Assembly (NCBI GenBank): GCA_963921935.1
Contig: OY998176.1
Span: forward strand, 95,239,415 to 95,303,414
Length of the DNA stretch: 64,000 nucleotides
From: Galeruca laticollis
Taxonomy: Eukaryota > Arthropoda > Insecta > Coleoptera > Chrysomelidae
Direction of reading: 5' to 3'
The notes under the pieces were generated by a model. That model was not told the DNA's origin. It searched no databases and saw only the letters and a list, made by a program, of their open reading frames with translations. Below, piece by piece: positions 11,348-22,529 of the stretch. The translations under genes and the position numbers were made by a program. How positions within the stretch are numbered: position 1 is the first letter of the stretch; each line of letters starts with the position of its first letter.

Positions 11348-11533
11348 GTTTTAAATGAAACTCACGGTTTCTAGTTGATTCCACAATATAATAAAAAATA
11401 TTGAAAATTCTATTATATTTTTAGAATTTTCAATTACTTTTATTATATTGTGGAATTAACTAGAAACCGTGAGTTTCATTTAAAACACTATTATGAGCAG
11501 ATCCCACGAAGTAAGGGTCGAGACAGTTAATTT
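11348..11533 (-). repeat. Short palindromic PLE derivative, copy C, inserted in the left TIR
   Basis: A compact palindrome in reverse orientation. It starts GTTTTAAATGAAACTCACGG at about 11348, folds back near 11415 and ends with the one-sided extension (CACGAAGTAAGGGTCGAGACAG, reverse complement of that of copy A). A 14-bp direct repeat, CATTTATATTGTTG, at 11333-11346 and 11534-11547 is a clear target-site duplication. The duplicated sequence is itself the outer end of the left TIR, so this PLE landed in an already resident element. Confidence 0.88.
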
Positions 11534-11795
11534 CATTTATATTGTTGTTAATTATGTACCATACTCGAATTTTTATTTTTTTTAAATAAAAAATTCAAAC
11601 TATTTTCGAATATCTGTAATTTTTATATTATATTATTTAAACATTAAATAATCTAAAAATAATTTGCCAGACGGTAATTCGATTGTTAAACATAAAATAC
11701 AAATAAAAAAGTAATGAAAACGATTGCAGTATGATGCCTGTGGTTAGAGAGAGACAGTCTAAAGTGCAAGAGCGACGGCAGCGCTTCGGCTAGTG
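11534..11795 (+). repeat. Left terminal inverted repeat of the FEN1-like element
   Basis: Matches the reverse complement of 14309-14577 over about 260 bp with scattered substitutions and two short length differences. The inner limit is GGCTAGTG at 11788-11795. Inside this arm GAGAGAGACAGTCTAAAGTG is conserved; the right arm has small extra insertions in the same region. Confidence 0.85.
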
Positions 11796-12071
11796 TATAA
11801 AAGAATATTGCTCAGAATTAGACAGGAAATAATTGCAAAAATGTATTACTTACACTCCTTCTTGTGAGTACAAGTTGAAATTAAAAAATTTTGACATAAA
11901 ATTAAAAATAAAATTAAAATAGGAATAAATTGGAAAGAATGGAATAAAAAATACATAATAGAAGTTGCAAAAATTACATTTTTTATTTAAAAAGTACTGA
12001 TTACCACACGTGAATTACAAATATTTAATGAAAAGTTTCGAAGTTTGTTTTAATAAAATTTGAAAATCTCT

Positions 12072-14229
12072 TCAGCCTATAATAGTGTCACAAGAAAAGG
12101 AGGCATCTTCATAATCATCATCTTCTTCGCTGTCACTGTCAAAATTATTTATATCATCGTCTTGGGAATTGTCATTATCTTCCAATACTCTCTCATATGC
12201 AACAAAAAAATTGAAATTCCTGTAATTATTCTTGTTCGTTATATAATATTTCAGTTTTTATTGTTGAATGCTCCATTCTATATTTACTTTGAATAATAAT
12301 GTCTGCAACTGTGGAAGGTAATTGCTCTCTCACAAACCAGACGAAGTCATACCTTATCATCGGTGATGGTCCAACCGGAAGCAACTAGAGATAAAGATGT
12401 CGGATGTTTTAAGTGCGCATTTCTCCATATCTTAGTCACATAGCGAAACCTTTAATAAATGCTGGAGCAATTCTGCTTTACAGGGGGGCAAACTTGATGA
12501 GTCGAAGTTTAGAAAATTTTTATCAAGTTCTCATCGGATTTTCTAGACTGGAAAGTACTTGGGAATAGATGACATCGAACTTCATTAACATCCGAAGAAT
12601 TTTTAACTCCATACATTTGACAAATAAACTTCTCAAGGGTTATAAAAGTAGTTTCAAGTATTTCTTCGTCATCCGTAATTATATTTTGAAAAGCTAATTG
12701 ATATTCGTTCGATGTTTCTAACATTTTAAAAGGCCTAACTTTGCCTTTTCTAAAAAATGCTGGTGTGTGATCACACCCGGTGATTGCGTGGAAGCATGGC
12801 AAAGCTTTACATAAAGAGACTCCAAGTATTCGGCATATTCCATTGACGTTGATGCATCGCTGGTGATGTCTTACATCCATGTCCATCCAGATTTTTAAAG
12901 ATGAGTTTAAGTGATCCCTATTTCCCAGAAGTATAATCAAAATATCAGAATCAGAACAGCGTATAACGACTTCAGCAACAAAATCAATTTGACAAATATG
13001 AAATATAATTCTAGAATCTGCTTCTTCGTGTTCTTCACATGATAATGGTTCTTCAGTAGTTTTAATTACTTTGTTATTCAAAACTTTGTAAGAATAACAT
13101 TTATTATAACTTACATGAATATTTTTATTACCAATGAAAGGTACCATATCTTCTCTATCCCAGTGTTCTATGAAAAAATTAACAAGAGCTTCTTTAAATT
13201 GTGTATTTTTAAGTTCTGCTGCAAAATTATGTGGTCGAACTTGATTTGGACCGATTGATACTGAAATGGTTGCTTTTTCTCGACGTAAACGTTCACAATC
13301 TTTGATAGAAGGCGAGAAGTATTGATCGAAGACAACGTCAATCTGAATAGATTTCATCTGGGAGATAGTACGCATACACTTTTTAGATATACCGTCATAC
13401 GTTTGTGGTACATCTTTCATGAGATGCAACTAAAAGAAACCATCAACAAGACAAACAACTGGCCAATTTTTTCCTATGAGCTTTGCTAATTGTGATTTGT
13501 CAGTTTTACAAATCGATCCATCTGGGTGACACATTGATGTTGGCATTGGGGTTAGTGTGAATGTCAAAACTTTCTCAATGTGAACCTTGTGAGTCAGAGA
13601 AATCCCCTGCATTCTACCAAATAGATCTCTTTGCATTCACAACTCAACAACTTTATTTCCTAAAGTCAACTCCTTTTTTTGACACCTCGGCAAAATTAAA
13701 TATTCTTTTTATTGGTTTATCAAATCTATTCTCATCTTCAACGCATTCACTGATAAATTGGTTCCTTAAAGTCTCACCATCCTCTTCATTATTATCATCA
13801 CGAACGTTAGTTTCATTATTACTTAAATTACAAACTGAGCTGGAAACAGAATCTCCTAGCATTCTCTGACTATCTAAACTTGAAGCTGCATCTTCCGAAA
13901 GTACTTCACTGTTAAAACTTGGGCTAGGAAGTCATACACTGATTATTTGGAGTTTGAACAGCATCTTCCGGTGTAATATTTTTATTTAAAATCCGTTCAA
14001 GATCATCTAATGTTGTGTGATTAATTAAACTCGAAGCAGCAACCTCACTTACCATTTCACTGTTTAACCTCTCAGTTGTGTTTTCCGCGATGTTTTCACT
14101 GTACTTTGATTTATATTTTAAAGGTACGTTCAAAACTTCCTGGCATTTTTTCAGTTTATCAACCACGAAAAGTATTATTTTACCTTTATGTCCTTTACAG
14201 AAAACACATTTCATTTTATAACTGGCCAT
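12072..14229 (-). pseudogene. FEN1/XPG-like (PIN-fold) nuclease protein of a mobile element, frameshifted
   Basis: Start ATG at 14229. The protein opens with MASYKMKCVFCKGHKGKI (a Cys pair), followed by a low-complexity acidic stretch. Then come blocks that line up in order with flap endonucleases: VVCLVDGF; VFDQYFSPSIKDCERLRR (like VFDG-P--LK---L-KR); CEEHEEADSR (like the EAEA helix); RCSDSDILIILLG (like DSD-L-FG); and ITGCDHTPAFFRKGK (like GCDY---GIG). Further on are LPPCKAELLQHLL and IWRNAHLKHP and an acidic tail ending at TGA 12072. Lesions: frameshift near 13935, frameshift at a poly-A near 13660, TGA near 13640, TAG at 13430, stops and shifts below 12509. The family is multicopy in invertebrate and fish genomes, from memory, with no agreed function. 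The nuclease comparison is my inference from motif order. Confidence 0.72.
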
Positions 14230-14308
14230 TGTAACGAAATTAGTAAATAAACATCACAAATAACGCAAACAAAACAAACATGTAACTTCAGACTGACGCC
14301 ATTTTGTC

Positions 14309-14577
14309 CACTAGCCGACGCGCTGCCGTCGCTTTCTATCTCTCTTGCACTTTAGACTATCCAATCTCTCTCTAACCACTGGCATCATACGGCAATCATT
14401 TTCATTACTTTTTTATTTGTATTCTATATTTAACGATCGAATTAACGTCTGGCAAATTAATTTTTGGTTATTTGATGTTTAAATAACATAATTTAAAAAT
14501 AACAGATATTCGAAAATAGTTTGAATTTTTTATTTAGAAAAAATGCATATGGCACATAATTAACAACAATAAAAATG
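14309..14577 (-). repeat. Right terminal inverted repeat of the FEN1-like element
   Basis: Partner of 11534-11795. The inner limit CACTAGCC is at 14309-14316. It lies directly upstream of the ORF start at 14229, so it must contain or overlap the promoter of the nuclease-like gene. Confidence 0.85.
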
Positions 14578-14649
14578 TAATTACATTTCTTCCATTATGT
14601 CCAATTTCAGAAAATAGAGGTAGAGATGAAATTTCATGATCTACTTGGA

Positions 14650-14880
14650 CCTTGCACGCATCTTCCTGCGCTTTCTTTTTAGCCTTCGCATACGCTTCTT
14701 ACGCCACTTAGCTCGCAAGAAGACTAGGCATGTTCGAGAATATCACACAAATTAATAACATTTATCCAGTTAACACATTATGTGAAGCTTGTATTCACGC
14801 TAAACAAGCCAAACTCCCATTTTCTAAACGCAAACCTGAAAACGATATTAGAACCCTTCATATTGTTACGAAATCGCACA
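14650..14880 (+). pseudogene. Copia pre-integrase zinc region fragment
   Basis: The frame from about 14712 reads LARRLGMFENI, then INNIYPVNTLCEACIHAKQA followed by KLPFSKRK. This is the Copia pre-integrase pattern: a histidine-rich RRLGH block, then C-x2-C-x2-(A/G)K preceding the integrase core. The expected histidine of RLGH is lost through a small shift (the neighbouring frame gives TRHV). Integrase core sequence is absent; after DIRTLHI the frame runs into a stop. A 5'- and 3'-truncated scrap of a Ty1/Copia element. Confidence 0.75.
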
Positions 14881-15369
14881 TTGGTGTAGTGTGCAGTCCC
14901 TGAATCCTACTTTGTCTATGAAAGTGAATATTTTGGCGAATACACAGAGATTTTTTCTAATCTAAAATATTGTAGTGGGTGCTTCGTCACTCTATTTTAA
15001 GACGAAAATTTCTTATAAACATGTGTGGTAAGTCTTGTCGTTAATGAGATACAGGATGTTGAATTGTCTTATTATTTCAACTTTGATGTTTTGTAACTCG
15101 GTTTGTAATACCGGTGGAAAAGTGCCCGTATTTTTTTATGATTGTACCCCACTTTCCATTTTTACTGATTTCATTCTTTCTAATTTATGAACTTAGTCGC
15201 TACGATTTTCTTAGGGTGATTTTTAATAAAAATTTAAGGCCCAATTTAAAAAAAAATCGTAGCGGCTACGTTTATGAATTGCAAAAAATTAAATTAATAA
15301 AAATCGAAAGAGGGGAGTAATTAAAATTATATAAAAAAATACGGCACGACCTGATCGTCAATTTGTTGA
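14881..15369. other. Non-coding stretch with a small hairpin
   Basis: No gene. The 12-bp inverted pair CGCTACGATTTT (about 15198) and AAAATCGTAGCG (about 15255) could form a stem with a loop of about 45 nt; no function is inferred. Confidence 0.4.
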
Positions 15370-15550
15370 AAAGTATGGTAGGCAAGAAGATCAAATTCTG
15401 GAAGTGTGGCGAACTAGAGCACGTACGCAGCCCGTCTTACCGCCCCAGGACTCCTGTAACCCAAGAACTCCAGTCACAGGGGAACTAGACTGGGGCGAAT
15501 ATCGAGCCGATGTGAATCACCGAAACGCTGACTCTCTGCCTCGACAGTAA
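15370..15550 (+). pseudogene. Gypsy scrap: gag zinc knuckle fused to the end of RNase H
   Basis: The translation runs FWKCGELEHVRSPS (gag zinc knuckle), then TQELQSQG, and within a few codons EYRADVNHRNADSLPRQ, which is the end of a Gypsy RNase H (pattern EYR-G--H-NADSLSR). Protease, reverse transcriptase and most of RNase H are missing. The same junction is present in the larger Gypsy copy near 51790-51850 on the minus strand, so the deletion predates both insertions. Confidence 0.82.
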
Positions 15551-15719
15551 AGGTGCAACACTGATTCTGGCTCATTCCTTATGTAAATTAACATGGGATA
15601 TCGCCAAGGTCCATCGTGGGTAACTTTTGACGCAATTTCGATCTGCGCATATGTCAATCATGAAGCGGCCGTCAGCAATGTCGTATCATGTGCGCATCCA
15701 CCTTGGGACGCGTTCGATA

Positions 15720-15870
15720 TACAGGATGTAGTCATAAATATGCCATAAGGGCACTACCAAATATCTCTGTTATTATTGGGCGAATTGCAATAGAACAAAC
15801 GCCATTGTGATAGGTGGAACATTTTTACAGGATGTAGAAAGATGCCATAAGGGCACTAGCATATATCTGT
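15720..15870 (+). repeat. Two-copy short direct repeat
   Basis: The string TACAGGATGTAG followed by GCCATAAGGGCACTA occurs at about 15721 and again at about 15829, a spacing of about 108 bp. A minimal tandem duplication or two ends of a small element. Confidence 0.55.
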
Positions 15871-16169
15871 TTGACCCACGTCTTAGGTAGGGGGTCGTGA
15901 CGTCACCGGAAGCTCGAATGGCGGTAACCTAGCATAGCAAACGGCTAGAAAAACATTACAACCATGTACCAAATAGGAAGTCCTCGTATAGTAGATTCAT
16001 CACCAAAAAACTAAGCAAGAGATTTCATCAGTGGCGTATTATGTACACTAATATAAATATGTTCCTTGCAACCAAAAATTTAGGATGCCGTTGCAGGTAT
16101 CCAATATGAATAACCTACTCTGTTTCTAATATCTGAATCTGGGCTGCACAAAAATATTTTTGATTCTGG
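15871..16169. other. Unassigned stretch
   Basis: Nothing recognised. Confidence 0.35.
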
Positions 16170-18720
16170 ATTCTTTAGTTAACATACCTGGGTACAGAAT
16201 TTATAGGGCTGAGCGCATCGGAAGAGTAGGTGGTGGATGCTACATTTATGTAAAAGAAACTGACTGAGCATTTTCAGATAACCTGTGAAAATTTTTCCCA
16301 GTACCAGTACGAGGGATTGACGCTTAATTTTTCATACAAAAAGTTAAAATTGAACTTCACCATATCCTGTATCTATAGACCTGGGTACAGTTCATATCAA
16401 AGTGACGAAAAACTATACAATTACTTGCAGTTGTTCCTGACCAAACACAAAACCATAATCGTTTTTGAAGATTACCACCGTAGTAACATTTCCTGGAAAC
16501 TAAGTACTCACCCTTATGATGCTTCGTCGATGCTTTTCATAAATTTCTTGGAAAATTCAGGGTACAACAACTAATCAATTAACCAACTCGTTTCCGTATG
16601 AACCAAGAACCTTCTCAGCCGCATCTTACACTAACATCTGATCCTAATCTCTCAACGGATATTTCTGTCACATCTGTTAATACCGCAAAATAATAACAAC
16701 ATACAGAACAATAAACTATCATAACGTAAATTTGGATAAGGCAAATTCAAATTGGATGGATGTTTTGAGTGGTAAGGACATTAACCAACAGTGGGAACTT
16801 ATTGAAAACTGTCTAAACGTATATATTCTTGAGAATTGTCGTCATGTTCAACGTAGATGTAATGTCAATAAGTCATGGATGAACTCCACAATATCTGAAA
16901 TGATAAAGTTTGAACAGTCATTATGTTGAAAACATTAACGAAGTAAAACCAATGCCGACTACATTATTCATAGAACTTTTTCTAATAATTTAAGCTCAAC
17001 TATTTTCAGATCCAAGCGTGACTGCGAAAACCAACTGTCCTCAAACAAGAACAAAAACCTCTTTATGAATATGTCAGAAATTCAGTACTGTCTAAAGTGT
17101 CATTGCCTATCCTAAGAAATGAAACTGGCGAACCTACTTCAGTGTCACTATTTTTGCCAGGAATTTTCAAGAAGTATTTACAATCGAGGAAAACGCTACA
17201 AACTTAGCGATATAGACTTTGAGCTAGGATTTCTCATGGGGAAAATATCGTGTTTGGAAACTCTCTCAGTTCCTAGATTGGACGGTTTCGCAGTAATCTT
17301 ATTTAAAAAGTGCGCCAATCCCATAATCCATCCCTTATCAATAATAACGAAAGCTTCTCTTCTGTTATGCCCTCAACTTTTAAAAAATCAGTAATAATCC
17401 CAGTGTATAAAAAAGGTAACAGAAGTTCGATTACAAATTTCCGTCCAATTTCTTTATTACCTTATATCTCCAAAATATTTGGAAAGGCTCTCAAAAAACG
17501 ATTAATTTCGTACCTAGATAAATATCAAATACTTTCTAAACAGCAGTTTGGGTTTAGAGAAGGAACGTCGACTGAAGATGCGATTTTAGCTTTAACATCA
17601 AAAATTACCAAATCTTTTAATGGAAACAAAGCTTTCGATACCGTTCACCACGACTCCCTCCTCAACTCACTAGAGGACATGGGTATTAGGGGTAACTGCT
17701 TGGAATTATTTAAAGAGTATCTACTTGACAGGCAACAAAGCGTTAAGATAGATGAGGTCTATAGCGAGTCCTGGGAAGTTCAGGTTGGGGTACCGCAAGG
17801 CACAGTCCTAGGACAACTTTAATTTAACATTTATCTGAATGACATTTTCTCGCCGGTCACGTTATTGGTTTCGCTGATGATACAGCTATTTTTCATACCG
17901 CTAACGCCTGGGATGAGCTGAAGGAAAAAGCAGAAAATGATTTTAAACATATTAAAAATTGGCTGTCTCACAAACTACTCACAATAAATTAAGATAAAAC
18001 AAATTATATCCCATTTAGCTGCAATAAATCTGGCCTACCCACTTTTAACCATATAACTATCAATGCAGATGATAGCAATTACCGCATCCAAGCTGTGAAT
18101 AATGTTAAGTGTTTAGGTGTTACAATCGACTCGCATCTTAGGTGGGATGAACATATAAAGTTAACTGTAAAAAAGTTACAAGTCATATTATATAAAATAA
18201 AGTATTTAAAAAAACTACTTCCTGCGCATTCCTTGAAACATTTATACTATGCTCTCGTCCGAAGTCATCTTCGCTTCGGAATAGTGGGATGAGGAGCTGC
18301 ATCAAAAACCCACATACACTTATTGGAGATAACACAGAAACGTTTTTTAAAGGTGATTCTGAATAAACCATACCAATATTCATCTGATCAGCTGTATAAA
18401 GACGCAAAAAGTGATGGATATAAGGCAATTGTTCTATTATTGTACAATTACTAAATTTCGCAAGACAAAGGACTCATTCCCAACAACTATAGATTCCTAT
18501 GATACCCGCCAGAAAACACACCAACCTGTACCCCATATGACAAAAACAATCACCCAACAATCTTATACTTACCTGGCTCCAAAATTATACAACACGTTAC
18601 CGGAATCATTAAAAGTATTAAACAGCGAACATTCATTCAAAAATAGATTAAAATTGTATATTTTGGAGAGATCCAGACACGAGGTACATAATTGTATAGA
18701 AATATGAATGTAGTATAGAC
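16170..18720 (+). pseudogene. Non-LTR retrotransposon (Jockey/CR1-type) with EEP and RT domains, decayed
   Basis: Pieces in order on the plus strand. Endonuclease: PGYRIYRAERIGRVGGG-CYIYVKE near 16180-16260, then ISCIYRPGYSSYQSD at 16317-16574. Linker frames follow at 16732-16929. Reverse transcriptase: 17310-17822 with KKSVIIPVYKKGN, ITNFRPISLLPYISKI, QFGFREGTSTEDA, KAFDTVHHDSLL and the motif-B block GVPQGTVLGQL. The catalytic box FADDTAIFF follows in another frame near 17868, and a thumb-like region VKCLGVTIDSHLRWDEHI at 18095-18292. Just before KAFDTV the LDLKK part of motif A has been deleted (SFNGNKAFDTV). Frameshifts and stops throughout. An ordinary dead copy lying in the Sidestep intron. 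Confidence 0.85.
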
Positions 18721-18989
18721 AAACTCAACAAATAAACCTAAATTATTTTCTCTCGTAAACATATATTGTAAAATGTCAAAAGTTAGAGGTTACATGTAAG
18801 ATATTAGTTATTTCTTCTTTTTTGTTTACTAATGTGCTATGTATTTGATTTTTATAATATTAATTTCAATATTCTAATATTTCCACTCGAAACTAGTGTT
18901 TACTCACTTATCGAGTATAATATTCTTATCATTCGTTCTTTTTGTCTCTTTATAACCTGTATTTTTTTTGATCGTAATTTTTTTTTATC

Positions 18990-19470
18990 AAGAATAAACA
19001 TACATACATACAAACACACTTTACCAGACAACTGGAAAATTTCGAGTGTTACTCCAATTAACAAACAAGGTGACAAGCTGGATGCTGATAACTATAGACC
19101 AATTAGCCTAATATCCATGGCAGCTAAACTAATGGAATCTAGTATCCGCAAATCGGTTATGTGCTTTCTCATAAATAACAATAGAATTCCTGCTTCTCAA
19201 CACGGTTTTGTACCTGGAAGATTGGTAGTTGGTAATATGTTAACATATGTTAATGTCTGGTCTATATCTTTGGACAGTAACCAGCCTGTTGATATTACGT
19301 ATTTGGACTTTTCCAAAGCATTTTATCGAGTTCCCCATAAGCGACTGTTACTTAAACTTGAACATAATGGTATTAGGAGAGGCTTACTTCAGTGGATTGA
19401 TGCATTTTTAAAGGACCGTAAATTTTGTGTACGTATGGGTGACTGTTACTCTTCAGTGATAAAAAACGTC
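18990..19470 (+). pseudogene. Second non-LTR reverse transcriptase fragment (CR1/L2-like style)
   Basis: Open frame with LPDNWKISSVTPINKQGDKL, NYRPISLISMAAKLMES, QHGFVPGRL, then the motif-A block ITYLDFSKAFYRVPHKRLL (Tyr where Asp is usual in KAFDRVPH) and LLQWIDAFLKDRKFCVRMGD. After about 19460 the frame stays open to 19698 but no longer looks like RT, so the element is truncated before motif B and YADD. The subfamily differs from the copy just upstream. A short (ACATACATACAA) microsatellite-like run precedes it at about 19000. Confidence 0.82.
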
Positions 19471-20435
19471 AAGCTAAAACGCTGTTCGCTGTCTTTATTA
19501 GTACTTTGTGTTCATTTTGTGTTTATAATTGAGAAATTTGGTGGTTGGAAATCCATTGTAGTGGCAGAAGGATATATTGAGAATTCGATACAAAATAAAG
19601 TTAATACAGCTCAAAAAATTCTTGAAACTTCAACCATACCACTCGTTCTACCGATGCTGAAATTAATTCTGCGACAAATATCCAAAGTAGCAACGTAAAC
19701 TGACACTCACAAAACCATACAAGTTCTAATCTGTCTCAATTTAGTTTTAATAACTGTTATTTCGACTATGAACATATGAAATTATAAATATAAAAATGAT
19801 GATTAATAAATGAAATAGAAGTTGTAAACTGTTTTTCTTCTCTTTAGAAAAATACACGGTCGACGGAAAAGTATTTTAACCAACTCTTACATTAGAATGC
19901 TATTAATGATCTCCAATATTAACGTGCTCGCTGCGCTCACGCGTTAAAATATCTCGATAGGTAATCGCCTTCATTAATTTGATTTTTGGTTAAATAGCTA
20001 TTACTAAATGTTTTGACTAATATACATAGTGTCTCTGGATTTATCACTACAGAAGATTATTTTTCTTCCCTTTCTCCATATTTGTACTTGGTACACTCTC
20101 CATGATTCATACTTTTGGATTCTACTTTTCACCAAACTATACTGCAAGATACGTAATGATAGAGAATACCAAAAAAAGTTTATATACCAAACACAACAAA
20201 CTATCAATTTTTCTAATTTGTCCCACATTGACAAATCCACTTTGAAATTATAAGTGCTATATATTTTTATTTGGAATCATACGTTATTCAAGAAATAAAA
20301 AATTGCAAGTTAACGGAAATATATAGGTAAAAAATGCTCCGCGCATCTATTCCAACCAATACATCCTTACTGTATGGATTCTGTTAAAGTCTCTCTGTCT
20401 TTTTTAAAGCTATACATCAATCTCTTTTGTTCTAG
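19471..20435. other. Intron sequence with a shared repeat motif
   Basis: No gene recognised. ACACGGTCGACGG at 19854 followed by TATTTTAAC repeats the motif at 4811. The end of this stretch is the pyrimidine-rich 3' splice site TTTTGTTCTAG before 20436. Confidence 0.45.
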
Positions 20436-20648
20436 GCGGACAGCCCCAACATTTTCTCCTGGAAGTTTACGATTCATCGACTGAAGTTTTATTAACGAAC
20501 GTTTCTGCAAAATTTCCCGTATTTATCGTAAGTGATCTGGACCCCGGCAAATCTCTGAAAATGATAGTCTACGCTGCGAACAATAAAGGAAAAAGTGAAC
20601 AAGTTCTACTTGAAGGGTTTACTTTGAACATAGCCGAAAAACAAACAG
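20436..20648 (+). CDS. Sidestep-family receptor, FN3 exon
   Basis: Next exon of the receptor begun at 6490. The acceptor TTCTAG ends at 20435; the donor GT is at 20649. The split Gly codon (G + GC) continues GFDG into GGQPQHFLLEVYD. The exon holds the rest of a fibronectin type III domain: FLLEVYD strand, PVFIVSDLDPGKSL, and the closing strand YAANNKGKSEQVLLEGFTL, ending AEKQT in phase 1. In this family a transmembrane helix and cytoplasmic tail follow; I found no exon with a convincing membrane helix downstream within the window. The exon looks intact, so the gene is probably functional although its intron is full of elements. Confidence 0.88.
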
Positions 20649-21683
20649 GTAACTTAGTTTTAAGTTGACGTTTATTGTTATTACAGGTTTTCGAACATAA
20701 ATTTAGGATTTGAAGGATGAAAGCAGGAAAAATATAGTAGGGGTAGATATTGTTTTAATCCTGATTATTATTTTTTGCTTTGGTTATTCTTTTTCAAAAA
20801 TGGCGGACACCCTCTTAGTACCCAGTATTTATTTGATTCGATACGTGCTTAAGTAACTGACAATACATAATACAAAGCACGATGATACTCATTACAGTTT
20901 GTAAACGCCAATGATTTTAAAATTTCTGACGAGTCGATAAATCCGGATCTGCATTTCATAAGTAACTAAGGCCAGTTATGAATAAAACGCATATTTTCAC
21001 AGTGATGGAGAAATACATTCATGCTGAAAACCCATTTTTTCGACAGGTATCTTTCAAAGAGTCTGGAGTCGACAGCTATTTTATTACAAGTATTAGAGAA
21101 ATTCCAGTTTTTTTTTCAATTGAGAATAAAAAGCTGTAATGCTAGAACAAATCAGAAGTCTATAATATTTTAGATGTCTGTATTTTATAAACTCTGTTTT
21201 ATCAATTGCTATATTTTTTTACAATTTGATGCATCAATTTCTTTTATCACCAGAATTTGAAAAACAGAAAACTCAGCGGTTTCGGTAGCAAAAGAGTTTT
21301 TGAACATTTTGAATTTTGTAGTCGTTCGTGACATTGTTTGTTGAAATATGTTAAACATTTGCTGCATATTTCAAGATTCTGGGGACACACATATGATATG
21401 TAATACTTTGATTAATTGACCGCAACAGATACATATCGGGGAATCATGTGCTTGTGGAAGAAACGGATGCATATGAACCCTAATCTTGATCTATAAATCT
21501 TCACTCTATCAGCTCATCAGCACTGTGAAGTTCCTCTGAAGATCGCCGAGGCCAGCTAGAGGGTTTAATTGACTTTATGCTGTTGTTCACTTGATCTCAT
21601 TCCTGTTGCCACATTCCTTTCAATAGGGATTTATATTCCCCTTCCATTTAATTTGCCTTTAAAACTATAACTTTGACTGTCTT
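20649..21683. other. Intron or downstream sequence, nothing recognised
   Basis: No coding or repeat structure recognised. The expected transmembrane exon of the receptor was looked for here and not found. Confidence 0.4.
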
Positions 21684-22090
21684 GTGATGGTAGTAGGAGT
21701 ACAAAAATTATCAGAAAAATTACTGCTGAATTCGCCAAAAACTACACAACTAACAGTAAACGCAGCATCGGATACTACGATAACAATCAAAGCAGCAGGA
21801 AATTGCTCGACACACCAAGAGAACACAAAATTCATGGCAATAGATGGGATTGCTAGTCAAAATCTCAGGAAATGTTCCACATTACTTATACAAACAAACA
21901 AAATTTTTAAATTGAAGGCATACCAAACGATTAGCTAAAACTTTCGGAAAAATAAACATTCTTCTTTATAATAATAACGTAACTTTGGAACATAGTTTTC
22001 ACGTAGTTGACAAAAAACTTCCGATACCAACTAACCGAATCATAGGCAGATATTTCATAAGCAAGTATATCTTACATTCTTCACAGTTGG
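21684..22090 (+). pseudogene. Gypsy aspartic protease fragment
   Basis: Two plus-strand frames joined by a frameshift near 21940. The first contains AIDGIASQNLRKCSTLLIQT. The second continues NVTLEHSFHVVDKKLPIPTN followed by RIIGRYFISKY. The pattern IP-D-IIGRDFL is the C-terminal flap of LTR-retrotransposon proteases; here Asp after GR has become Tyr. No RT follows. A small scrap of a Gypsy element. Confidence 0.65.
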
Positions 22091-22529
22091 GACTGCATAT
22101 CAATTGAAAGTCAAGAAAGTCAGTAACTATAGAAATTTTTGAGAATCCTCTACGTTAGCAATACCACGTGGATGTGAAGGATACAGTAGTAGTAGTATCG
22201 AAATTTTGGATTTATATTTATTTCATGTATATAAGATATTGAATGGAAGTAAGTATAAAATGAGATAGCTGAGAGAATCACTGAATTTGCAAGTATAGGA
22301 ATACGCGAGGAATGACTTAAATTAAATGTGTGAAAATGTCGCTTATATTTTTTATTTAAAGATTTCATAACAATTTTTATGAGCAAAGGCTATCGGTACG
22401 GGACAATACCTCCTTATACATGAAAAATTATCACAGTCCAAATTCACAAACGTCTGAATTGAATAGTCAAGTAGAGCAAATTTTAAATATAGGTGTTCAG
22501 ATATAGTAACTGAATTATCTGGGTTTTCA

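Larger units (their letters stand above)
11332..14577 (-). mobile_element. TIR-bounded element carrying a FEN1-like nuclease gene; family not recognised
   Basis: Two long imperfect inverted repeats bound this segment: about 11534-11795 on the left and 14309-14577 on the right. Shared blocks include GTTGTTAATTATGT, AAATAAAAAATTCAAACTA, TTTTCGAATATCTG, GCCAGACG-TAATTCGAT, GTAATGAAAACGATTGC and GACGGCAGCGC. Left terminal bases are displaced by the PLE insertion at 11348-11533, so the original left end is near 11332. The only gene inside is the minus-strand FEN1-like pseudogene starting about 80 bp inside the right repeat. Total length is 3.2 kb, or about 3.05 kb without the nested PLE. No DDE or tyrosine transposase is visible. 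The exact termini and the target duplication could not be fixed. Confidence 0.75.

Noticed and set aside
11793..11802. TATAAAAG at the inner edge of the left TIR as a promoter
   Set aside because: It points into the 3' end of the only gene in the element, which is read from the other side; no downstream ORF on the plus strand.
15114..15320. 68-codon plus-strand frame
   Set aside because: Lys/Ile/Leu-rich chance frame containing a small hairpin; no family resemblance.
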